Under the pieces are notes generated by a model. That model was not told the DNA's origin, ran no database searches, and worked only from the letters and a program-made list of their open reading frames with translations. Positions 6,271-11,598 of a stretch of DNA of 11,598 nucleotides are shown here, piece after piece (the first letter of the stretch is position 1; the number at the start of each line of letters is the position of its first letter). Origin of the DNA: Clostridia bacterium (GTDB lineage: Bacteria > Bacillota > Clostridia > Oscillospirales > Acutalibacteraceae). The DNA lies in contig JAFTCS010000064.1 in the NCBI GenBank assembly GCA_017454565.1, positions 1-11,598 of the forward strand, in the 5' to 3' direction. The translations under genes were made by a program, and so were the position numbers.

Positions 6271-8160
6271 ATGGAAAAGAGAAACAAATATCTTGATCTG
6301 CTGTCGGAGAAATACCCCACAATACGTTCGCTTTCAAAAGAAATAATAAACCTGTCAGCCATATTGAATCTTCCGAAAGGCACAGAGCATTTTATGAGCG
6401 ATATTCACGGCGAATACGAAGCCTTCTGCCACATTCTGAACAACTGTGCGGGGGTCATACGCGAAAAGGCCGATCTGCTGTACCGTGACCGGCTCTCGGA
6501 CAGCGAGATCGAGGAGATCTGCACCATTATTTATTATCCGAAAGAAAAACTGAGGCATATGAAAAGCGAACGGGTCATCAGTGCCGAACGGTACAGGCTC
6601 ATTATCCACCGAATGATAGAAATAGCCGGTGTGCTGTCCTCAAAATACACCCGTTCAAAAGTGCGCAAGGCCATGCCGGAGGACTATGCCTATATTATCG
6701 ACGAACTTCTTCATGCGCAAAAGGACGAGGACGACAATCAGATACTCTACCATCAGAAGATACTTGACAGTATCATAGGCATTGACGCAGAGGATTTTAT
6801 TGACGCCCTTGCAGGACTTATCAAACGGCTGGCAGTCGATCACCTGCACATTGTGGGAGATATTTTTGACCGGGGCGCAAATGCCGACAAAATACTCGAT
6901 CTGCTGATAAAGCATCATTCCCTTGACATACAGTGGGGAAATCACGATATACTATGGATAGGCGCTGCCGCAGGAAACGAAGCCTGTATATGCAATGTGG
7001 TGCGCGGCTGCATAAAGTACAAAACTTTAGAGATACTCGAAAACGGCTACGGCATCAGTCTGAGAAATCTGACAGTTTTCGCCGGCAGCAAATATACGGA
7101 CGAGGATATAATGAAGCGCGCTCTCAGGGCGATAACGGTCATGCAGTTCAAAGCCGAAGGGCAGATAATACTCCGGCACCCGGAATACAGCATGAACGAC
7201 CGTCTGCTCATGGGCAGGATAAACAAAGAAGCCGGCACTATAGAGCTTGACGGCAAGGAATACCCATTGAACGTGCCGGAGCTTCCCACACTTGACCCGA
7301 AAACACCCTACAGCTTTTCACCCGAGGAGCATTCGATCATCAACGACCTGAAGAACGCTTTCCTGAACAGTTCAAGGCTGAGAAAGCATGTCAGGTTTTT
7401 GCTTGAAAAAGGCGGCATGTATCTGTGTCACAACGGAAATCTGCTGTATCACGGCTGTATTCCGCTGGACGAGGACGGAAACTTTTTCGGTGTGAACCTT
7501 TTCGGCAGACTGTATAAAGGGCGGGCTTTGCTCGACCTTGCAGACAGCACAGTAAGACACGTCTGGTACAGCCGTGAAAAAGACAGCGAAGAGCTTGATC
7601 TGCTGTGGTTCCTGTGGTGCGGCAGGCGTTCTCCGCTGTGCGGCAGGAACATAAAGACATTCGAGCGCTACTTCATAGACGACAAAAGCACATGGCACGA
7701 GGAATCCGACCCGTATTACCGATATTATGAAACAGAGAAGTGCTGCAGCATGATACTTCGGGAATTCGACCTTTATTCTCCCTATTCCCACATTATAAAC
7801 GGTCACACACCTGTGCTTGCATCAAGCGGAGAGCAGCCTCTGAAAGCCAACGGCAAGCTTCTTGTCATTGACGGCGGATTCTGCAAGGACTATCACCGCA
7901 AGACCGGTATTGCCGGATACACACTGATCTATAATTCTCACGGTCTGCGGATAAAAGCGCACCAGCCGTTTGAATCCATAGAGAAAGCCCTGAGCGACAA
8001 CACAGACATTGTTTCCAGCTCAAGGCTGATAGAAACGGAAAAGAACCGCATTATGGTAAAGGACACCGACAACGGCAGGAGGATCATGGAGGAGATAGAT
8101 GACCTTTATGAGCTTTTAGAATACTACAAGCACTCAAAGCCCGGGAAAAAACCGGGATAA
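6271..8160 (+). CDS. fbp: Fructose-1,6-bisphosphatase, class III
   Basis: This gluconeogenic enzyme hydrolyses fructose-1,6-bisphosphate to fructose-6-phosphate and phosphate in the cytoplasm. Class III is the Firmicutes type with a metallophosphatase core. The metal-site motifs appear in order: MSDIHGEYEAF (D44, H46), GDIFDRG (D197, D200), GNHD (N224, H225, D226), YHGCIPLD (H394) and INGHTPV (H512). The protein has 629 residues, slightly shorter than the roughly 670 of the B. subtilis enzyme. The ATG at 6271 has GAAAGGAG eight bases upstream. The gene is divergent from the fru operon, whose kinase FruK makes its substrate. Shared control would limit a futile cycle between the two. A strong stem-loop follows the stop codon. 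Confidence 0.96.
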   Translation: MEKRNKYLDLLSEKYPTIRSLSKEIINLSAILNLPKGTEHFMSDIHGEYEAFCHILNNCAGVIREKADLLYRDRLSDSEIEEICTIIYYPKEKLRHMKSERVISAERYRLIIHRMIEIAGVLSSKYTRSKVRKAMPEDYAYIIDELLHAQKDEDDNQILYHQKILDSIIGIDAEDFIDALAGLIKRLAVDHLHIVGDIFDRGANADKILDLLIKHHSLDIQWGNHDILWIGAAAGNEACICNVVRGCIKYKTLEILENGYGISLRNLTVFAGSKYTDEDIMKRALRAITVMQFKAEGQIILRHPEYSMNDRLLMGRINKEAGTIELDGKEYPLNVPELPTLDPKTPYSFSPEEHSIINDLKNAFLNSSRLRKHVRFLLEKGGMYLCHNGNLLYHGCIPLDEDGNFFGVNLFGRLYKGRALLDLADSTVRHVWYSREKDSEELDLLWFLWCGRRSPLCGRNIKTFERYFIDDKSTWHEESDPYYRYYETEKCCSMILREFDLYSPYSHIINGHTPVLASSGEQPLKANGKLLVIDGGFCKDYHRKTGIAGYTLIYNSHGLRIKAHQPFESIEKALSDNTDIVSSSRLIETEKNRIMVKDTDNGRRIMEEIDDLYELLEYYKHSKPGKKPG

Positions 8161-8164
8161 AAAC

Positions 8165-8197
8165 ACAGACCAGAGAATGATCAGTTCTCTGGTCTGT
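8165..8197. terminator. Bidirectional intrinsic terminator between fbp and the thioredoxin-like gene
   Basis: A perfect 13-bp stem has arms ACAGACCAGAGAA (8165-8177) and TTCTCTGGTCTGT (8185-8197) around a 7-base loop. On the plus strand TTGTTGTATAATT follows, a weak T-run. On the minus strand GTTTTTATCC follows, a better one. It lies between the convergent stop codons of fbp (8160) and the next gene (8214), so it should end both transcripts. Confidence 0.85.
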
Positions 8198-8213
8198 TTG
8201 TTGTATAATTATA

Positions 8214-8552
8214 TTATTCGCTGTCCAGCACCGCAATGACGTCCTCAATCACTTCCGTATAGGCTGAGGGCGGGTTGGCTCCGGTTATGCGCTCGATGAT
8301 CTTTCCGTTGCGGAAAAATATGACCGTCGGTGTGGTCTCGACCGCAAATACGGAGGCAGCATCCGGAGACTGCTCGACGTCAAGCGCATAGAATCTCATA
8401 TAATCATAGTATTCATCGGCGATCTCTTCGATTATTGGGATAAGCCCCCTGCTGTGTACGCAGAACTGCGAATAGAACAGCACCGCGCAGAAGCCGTTTT
8501 CTATCCTGACATCAAGGTCATAGGAATCCACAAGTATTATATCTTCGTTCAT
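8214..8552 (-). CDS. Thioredoxin-fold protein with a CxxS active site
   Basis: This small protein of 112 residues shows the thioredoxin layout. A beta strand (AVLFYSQF) leads into the active-site position, and VETTPTVIFFRNGKIIERITG follows with the cis-proline P75. The usual WCGPC is replaced by FCVHS at 30-34, so C31 is kept but the resolving cysteine is a serine. A second cysteine, C22, lies on the strand before it and is not in the standard place. Such monothiol proteins often act as disulfide isomerases, glutaredoxin-like enzymes or covalent binding partners, not general reductases. The true substrate cannot be inferred. There is no signal peptide, so it is probably cytoplasmic. The ATG at 8552 follows AAGGGTGAT. 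The Tic20-like gene lies 78 bp upstream on the same strand and the two may be co-transcribed. Confidence 0.8.
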   Translation of the reverse strand: MNEDIILVDSYDLDVRIENGFCAVLFYSQFCVHSRGLIPIIEEIADEYYDYMRFYALDVEQSPDAASVFAVETTPTVIFFRNGKIIERITGANPPSAYTEVIEDVIAVLDSE

Positions 8553-8571
8553 TATATCACCCTTATAGCGT

Positions 8572-8593
8572 CATTTTTCGATCCTGAAAAATG
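8572..8593. promoter_or_regulatory. Inverted repeat in the leader of the thioredoxin-like gene
   Basis: Perfect 8-base arms CATTTTTC (8572-8579) and GAAAAATG (8586-8593) flank six bases. The repeat lies 20 bp before the thioredoxin-like ATG. On the minus strand a possible -10, TATAAC, abuts it, but the matching -35 is poor (CTTTCC or TTTCCT). On the plus strand TGTTATAAT, an extended -10 box, overlaps its edge. It could be an operator or an mRNA hairpin. The A/T-rich stem without a T-run argues against a terminator. Confidence 0.35.
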
Positions 8594-8630
8594 TTATAAT
8601 ATCATCATCACCTAAGGAAAGGTGACGTCC

Positions 8631-9008
8631 TCAGTTTGAGCGTCTTTTACTGTCAACGGTCTCTCTCAGCCTTACAGCGAAGAAACCGATAAAGGGAAGC
8701 TGTTTTTGTTCAAACTTTACAGCGGAGCTTACGCCCATAACGATCATCATTATATATGCAAGCGATATGGCGCCCGTCAGCAGAAATGCTATTATTGACT
8801 GAAGCCCCGGAACAAAGGAGAGCAGCAGCAGTACTATGCCCTCTGCAAGATAGAGTGCATGGAACACCGCAAAAAGCACAGCACCCTGATACTTGTGGAA
8901 CCTCAGATCGGGGTTATCCTTTTCCACAGCAAAATGACCCACAATAAAGAGGACAGAAATATATGATATGGCAGACAGAAATTTTATGTTGTCGTTGTTT
9001 TCATCCAT
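8631..9008 (-). CDS. Three-helix membrane protein, Tic20/DUF4870-like
   Basis: This is a 125-residue integral membrane protein of unknown role. Hydrophobic segments lie at about 9-25, 43-65 and 70-93. A short charged loop before the second helix reads LRFHKYQG, resembling the conserved F-H-x-x-Q signature of the DUF4870/Tic20-like group. The tail is basic (RLRETVDSKRRSN) and likely cytoplasmic. In bacteria this family has no settled function, despite the name of the chloroplast import component. The ATG at 9008 has GGGAG ten bases upstream, a moderate site. The gene has its own promoter at 9063-9091 and precedes the thioredoxin-like gene. A small inverted repeat, TCACCT/AGGTGA, just past its stop lacks a T-run, so read-through into the next gene is plausible. 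The family name is a recognition by eye. Confidence 0.7.
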   Translation of the reverse strand: MDENNDNIKFLSAISYISVLFIVGHFAVEKDNPDLRFHKYQGAVLFAVFHALYLAEGIVLLLLSFVPGLQSIIAFLLTGAISLAYIMMIVMGVSSAVKFEQKQLPFIGFFAVRLRETVDSKRRSN

Positions 9009-9042
9009 TGCTCACACTCTCCCGATGTTCATATACCCATTA

Positions 9043-9072
9043 TTGGCAGCTTATACTATATTATTCTATAAT
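9043..9072 (+). promoter_or_regulatory. Promoter of the S1-domain gene
   Basis: TTGGCA (9043-9048) and a perfect TATAAT (9067-9072) are 18 bp apart. Transcription would start near 9079, giving a leader of about 120 bases before the S1-domain ATG. The -10 overlaps the -10 of the opposite promoter for the membrane protein gene. Confidence 0.6.
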
Positions 9073-9091
9073 ACATATCGTGAGAATGCAA
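9063..9091 (-). promoter_or_regulatory. Promoter of the Tic20-like membrane protein gene
   Basis: Read on the minus strand, TTGCAT (9091-9086) and TAGAAT (9068-9063) are 17 bp apart. Transcription would start near 9056, with a leader of about 48 bases. Two -10 hexamers on opposite strands share bases 9067-9068, so RNA polymerase can probably use only one direction at a time. Confidence 0.6.
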
Positions 9092-9164
9092 GTGTATTTT
9101 AAAAAACAGAGCCGCAACGCATAGAATTGTTTGTCGTTTCATAAGTATGTGAAGAAAAACTAAA

Positions 9165-9177
9165 GAGGCTCGGCCTC
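9165..9177 (+). promoter_or_regulatory. Short leader hairpin before the S1-domain gene
   Basis: GAGGC (9165-9169) and GCCTC (9173-9177) form a small stem with a 3-base loop, a few bases before the AGGAAAGGA ribosome binding site at 9181-9189. In addition, ATG AAA GCA AAA TGA at 9190-9204 is a four-codon frame whose stop overlaps the S1-domain ATG. Leader structure is a known means of self-control for ribosomal protein S1 in other bacteria. Whether it works here is inference. Confidence 0.3.
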
Positions 9178-9200
9178 ATCAGGAAAGGAATGAAAGCAAA

Positions 9201-10151
9201 ATGACAGGATATTATCCTGAAGGCAGACTCATAAACAAGGTGGAAAACCTTGCCGCCATGCAGTCGCTCCCGGCTCTCGCAGAGGCCTGTCACGAAGGCA
9301 GGATACTTGAAGCAAGGGCGGTGGTCTGCAACTCGGCTCACGACCTGATAGTCGATCTGGGCATCATAAAGGGCATCATACCGCGCGAAGAGGGAGCAAT
9401 GGGCATAAGGGAAGGCAGTGTGAGGGATATTGCGGTCATATCCCGTGTAAACCGGCCGGTGTGCTTTGTCATCACAGATCTGACCAAGGACAGTTCCGGA
9501 CGCACCGTAGCACTGCTTTCACGCAGAGCCGCTCAGGAGCGCTGCATGAGGGATTATATATCGGCTCTTGTGCCCGGCGACATTATCGACGCAAGGATAA
9601 CCCATCTTGATTCTTTCGGCGCTTTTGCGGATATCGGCTGCGGCATTGTCTCGCTGCTGCCAATAGACGCAATTTCCGTCTCACGCATTGACCACCCGAG
9701 AGAGCGTCTTTCCGTAGGCATGGAAATAAAAGCCGTCATCCGTTCGGTAGATAACGGACGCATAAGTCTCTCTCAGAAGGAGCTGCTCGGCACATGGGAA
9801 GAAAACGTGAGCGGCTTTGAGATCGGTGAGACCGTCGCGGGCATTATCCGTTCGGTAGAGGACTATGGCGCCTTTGTAGAGCTGACCCCGAACCTTGCAG
9901 GCCTTGCCGAGATGAAAGAAAATATCCGTCCCGGACAGCAGGCAAGCGTTTACATCAAGAACATCATTCCCGACAGGATGAAGATAAAGCTGATAATAAT
10001 AGACACCTTCGATTACGAATGTGAGCCAAAGGAACCGGTCTATTTCTTCACAGACTCACACATTGATTCCTTCTGTTATTCTCCTGCAGGCTGCGAAAAA
10101 CGCATCGAGACCATATTCTCTCCTCTGCCGCTGAAAAAGTGTCCGGCGTGA
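9201..10151 (+). CDS. S1 RNA-binding domain protein (ribosomal protein S1-like)
   Basis: This is a cytoplasmic RNA-binding protein of 316 residues. It has three S1-type OB folds: a divergent first one at about 34-108, a typical second at about 125-192 (GDIIDARITHLDSFGAFADIG) and a typical third at about 207-268 (GETVAGIIRSVEDYGAFVEL). The family binds single-stranded RNA and is linked to the ribosome or to mRNA handling. The length fits the short S1-like proteins of Clostridia rather than the six-domain S1 of E. coli. The last 45 residues (EPVYFFTDSHIDSFCYSP and on) are not an S1 fold and carry two of the protein's cysteines. The ATG at 9201 has AAGGA eleven bases upstream, a long spacing, and an overlapping mini-frame lies in front. 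Whether it stands in for S1 or is an accessory factor is open. Confidence 0.82.
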   Translation: MTGYYPEGRLINKVENLAAMQSLPALAEACHEGRILEARAVVCNSAHDLIVDLGIIKGIIPREEGAMGIREGSVRDIAVISRVNRPVCFVITDLTKDSSGRTVALLSRRAAQERCMRDYISALVPGDIIDARITHLDSFGAFADIGCGIVSLLPIDAISVSRIDHPRERLSVGMEIKAVIRSVDNGRISLSQKELLGTWEENVSGFEIGETVAGIIRSVEDYGAFVELTPNLAGLAEMKENIRPGQQASVYIKNIIPDRMKIKLIIIDTFDYECEPKEPVYFFTDSHIDSFCYSPAGCEKRIETIFSPLPLKKCPA

Positions 10152-10166
10152 CGATGGGTCTCACCT

Positions 10167-10255
10167 GTCGGGGGGGACTTTTCCGCAAAAGCCCCCCCGA
10201 CTCGCTCTCCGCAGAGAGCAAAACATCACGGGTAGTTTGGAGGGCGTCGCCCTCC
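10167..10255. repeat. Three-hairpin GC-rich intergenic repeat, copy 2
   Basis: Three stem-loops lie in a row after the S1-domain gene. The first has arms GTCGGGGGGG (10167-10176) and CCCCCCCGAC (10192-10201), with an inner CTTTT/AAAAG stem and a CCGC loop. The second has arms GCTCTC (10204-10209) and GAGAGC (10214-10219). The third has arms GGAGGGC (10239-10245) and GCCCTCC (10249-10255). The segment 10226-10260 is the part shared with copy 1. The first two hairpins do not match copy 1 in sequence, only in layout. Confidence 0.65.
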
Positions 10256-10264
10256 GATTTTTTA
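10239..10264 (+). terminator. Intrinsic terminator within the repeat
   Basis: The 7-bp GC-rich stem GGAGGGC/GCCCTCC with a 3-base loop is followed by GATTTTTTA. That is the form of a rho-independent terminator for the plus-strand S1-domain gene, 88 bp past its stop. Confidence 0.65.
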
Positions 10265-10296
10265 TGCTTTCTGTTTTCTGAGTGATAACGATCTGC

Positions 10297-10335
10297 GAGT
10301 CTTGTGAAAGACGATTTCACAAGACTCATTTTTTT
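10297..10335 (+). terminator. Strong intrinsic terminator
   Basis: A perfect 13-bp stem has arms GAGTCTTGTGAAA (10297-10309) and TTTCACAAGACTC (10315-10327) around a 5-base loop, followed by A and seven T. It is the strongest terminator in the window on the plus strand. No gene lies between it and the terminator at 10239, so it is probably the original S1-gene terminator with the repeat inserted before it, or a back-up. Confidence 0.88.
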
Positions 10336-10346
10336 GCAATTTATAA

Positions 10347-10506
10347 GAGCCTGTTTAGCATCTTAGCAACGTGCGGCTTTTTGGCAATTTTTTCGCTGAC
10401 TGCGTCAAAAGAACTTGCCATACGTCAGTATGCCTGCGTCCTTTTTCCTTGTTATCGAGAAAAAATATGCTCAAAAATCCGTACATTTCAGATACTAAAC
10501 AGGCTC
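10347..10506. mobile_element. 160-bp foldback MITE-like element
   Basis: The ends GAGCCTGTTTAG and CTAAACAGGCTC are perfect inverted repeats. With one mismatch they extend to 17 bases (10347-10363 and 10490-10506). TAA directly flanks both ends (10344-10346 and 10507-10509), which looks like a 3-bp target duplication. The two arms remain partly complementary inward, both carrying TTTTTG and ATTTTTTC segments. The middle is CATAC-GTCA-GTATG (10419-10432), within one base of the centre of the element. There is no transposase gene, so it would have to be moved by a related insertion sequence. A TNA duplication points towards an IS5-like group, but the family is inference. It lies 57 bp before the -35 of the next gene. 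Confidence 0.75.
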
Positions 10507-10563
10507 TAAGAATAAAAAATGGTAAAAAAACCGCATTTCTTGTTAAAAGCTTATTATTATTCG

Positions 10564-10592
10564 TTGACACTTTCAGAAATATATGGTAAAAT
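10564..10592 (+). promoter_or_regulatory. Strong sigma-A promoter of the condensation-domain gene
   Basis: A perfect TTGACA (10564-10569) and TAAAAT (10587-10592) are 17 bp apart, and TGG before the -10 makes it an extended -10 promoter. Transcription would start near 10599. The A/T-rich DNA at 10510-10563 upstream resembles an UP-element region and contains no other signal I can see. Confidence 0.82.
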
Positions 10593-10602
10593 TAACTAAA
10601 GG

Positions 10603-10622
10603 CGCAGTTGTACCGAACTGCG
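10603..10622 (+). promoter_or_regulatory. Leader stem-loop at the 5' end of the condensation-domain mRNA
   Basis: CGCAGTT (10603-10609) and AACTGCG (10616-10622) form a 7-bp stem with a 6-base loop, right at the predicted transcript start and followed by TATTTTAAT. It may protect the 5' end from decay or act as a weak attenuator. The ribosome binding site follows 11 bases later. Confidence 0.45.
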
Positions 10623-10647
10623 TATTTTAATACAGGAGGTATGATAT

Positions 10648-11598
10648 ATGGAAAAAATCATAGGCGGAATCAAACATGAATGCTATCCGCTTACCCCGGC
10701 ACAGATGGTGCACATGTACACCCTTCAGCTCAGCCCGACACACGAGATCGTTAACATCGGCACCGGCACCTTCCTCAAGACAGATCTGAACATCTCCGTT
10801 CTGCGCGAAGCTCTGAACAGAGCAGTCGAAAGATGCGAATCCATGCGCCTGAGAATATGGCGCGACCCTGAAACCGGCGAACTCTGGCAGTATGTTATGC
10901 CCTATAAGAACATGTATTTCGAGTATTACGATTTTTCGCAGCTTACCGAAAAAAAGGCTCAAAGTATACTTGAGAGATGGACCTCTCAGCCCTTCGATAC
11001 TTACGGCGGAGAGCTTTCCCGTATAGTTATCGTTTCTATGCCCGACGGCTACAACGGCTATTACTGCAATGTTCACCATGCCTGCGCCGATTCCGGCTCG
11101 GTAGTCGCCTTTACCAAGGACGTTATGGATCTTTACTGCCACCTTATGTATGACCTTCCCTATCCGGAACCGCGTACCTCCTATATTGAATCGGTAAAGA
11201 AGGATATGGAATATCCCGGCAGCAAGAAGGCCAAGAGAGACGAGGAATACTGGCACTCAAAGCTTGCAATGCCCGAACCCATGTTTACTGACTTTACAGG
11301 CCCGGGACGCATGATGCAGCTCAGACAGAAGTTAGGCAACCCCAACCTCAGATGGTGCCTGCTGCCCACAAAGGACGGCGCCGGAGCTACAGTTACATAC
11401 GACCTTGATGTTGAATCCACCGACAAGATCATCAAGTTTGCCGAGGATCACGACCTGCCCACAAGCGTTGTTATCCTGCATGCCATCAGGACCGTTCTTT
11501 CAAAGTTCAACAACAACGAAAAGGACGTTACCATCAGAAACTTTGTCAGCAGACGTTCAACGCTTCTCAACAAGAAGTGCGGCGGCGTAAGAATGCAC
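10648..11598 (+). CDS. Free-standing NRPS-type condensation-domain protein (partial, 3' end cut)
   Basis: The frame is open through 317 codons to the window edge. It starts at ATG 10648, eight bases after AGGAGG (10634-10639). The N-terminus ECYPLTPAQMVHMYTLQ matches the opening of condensation domains (YPLTPAQ). NVHHACADSGS at 141-151 is the active-site motif HHxxxD(G), with H143, H144 and D148 present and serine replacing the usual glycine. Condensation domains of about 450 residues join two acyl groups by an amide or ester bond, normally inside a peptide synthetase. Here the domain begins right at the N-terminus with no carrier or adenylation domain before it. It may be a stand-alone acyltransferase of the COG4908/PapA type, or the first part of a larger synthetase continuing past the window. 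Lysine is mostly AAG (about 19 to 3), unlike fbp, which suits strong expression. Substrates are unknown. Confidence 0.75.
   Translation, partial: MEKIIGGIKHECYPLTPAQMVHMYTLQLSPTHEIVNIGTGTFLKTDLNISVLREALNRAVERCESMRLRIWRDPETGELWQYVMPYKNMYFEYYDFSQLTEKKAQSILERWTSQPFDTYGGELSRIVIVSMPDGYNGYYCNVHHACADSGSVVAFTKDVMDLYCHLMYDLPYPEPRTSYIESVKKDMEYPGSKKAKRDEEYWHSKLAMPEPMFTDFTGPGRMMQLRQKLGNPNLRWCLLPTKDGAGATVTYDLDVESTDKIIKFAEDHDLPTSVVILHAIRTVLSKFNNNEKDVTIRNFVSRRSTLLNKKCGGVRMH

Noticed and set aside
10641..10643. ATG just after the AGGAGG of the condensation-domain gene
   Set aside because: It is one base after the ribosome binding site and out of frame with the long coding frame. The ATG at 10648 is eight bases after the site.
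10627..11256. A 209-codon open frame on the minus strand at the right end
   Set aside because: It is antisense to the condensation-domain gene, which has a promoter, an RBS and recognisable motifs. This frame has none of these.
1..11598. tRNA or rRNA genes, riboswitches and CRISPR arrays
   Set aside because: No cloverleaf, rRNA-like segment, known riboswitch core or regularly spaced direct repeat was seen.

Overview
The window looks like the chromosome of a Gram-positive anaerobe of the Clostridia, most likely a Ruminococcus-like member of the Oscillospiraceae. The reasons are near-balanced base composition, AGGAGG-type ribosome binding sites, sigma-A promoters, a class III fructose-1,6-bisphosphatase, a DeoR/FruK/FruA fructose operon and GC-rich multi-hairpin intergenic repeats. 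The genus is an inference from these features, not from a search.

Left part (169-6039, minus strand): one operon that carries a whole fructose phosphotransferase pathway, in transcription order fruR (DeoR-type regulator), fruK (1-phosphofructokinase), fruA (EIIABC permease), ptsH (HPr) and ptsI (enzyme I). Phosphate runs PEP > EI > HPr > EIIA > EIIB > fructose, and FruK turns fructose-1-phosphate into fructose-1,6-bisphosphate. A consensus promoter lies at 6072-6099. A stem-loop between ptsH and ptsI may set their ratio.

Middle (6040-8160): a control region of about 230 bp with repeated TTAATCAAA boxes separates the operon from the divergent fbp gene. Fbp removes a phosphate from fructose-1,6-bisphosphate, the product of FruK, so glycolytic entry and gluconeogenic exit start from one region. 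A perfect 13-bp stem terminator at 8165-8197 serves fbp and the convergent gene behind it.

8214-10151: a small thioredoxin-fold protein with a CxxS site and a three-helix Tic20/DUF4870-like membrane protein lie on the minus strand. A three-domain S1 RNA-binding protein lies on the plus strand. The membrane protein and S1 genes diverge from a promoter region in which the two -10 boxes overlap.

10152-10647 has no gene. In order it holds a three-hairpin repeat related to one at 76-148, a second strong terminator, a 160-bp foldback MITE-like element with TAA target duplications, and a strong promoter with a leader stem-loop.

10648-end: the first 317 codons of a free-standing NRPS-type condensation-domain protein, cut by the window edge. 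Its strong promoter, strong RBS and AAG-rich lysine codons suggest high expression. It may open a biosynthetic locus to the right, and it is the best candidate for something undescribed here.
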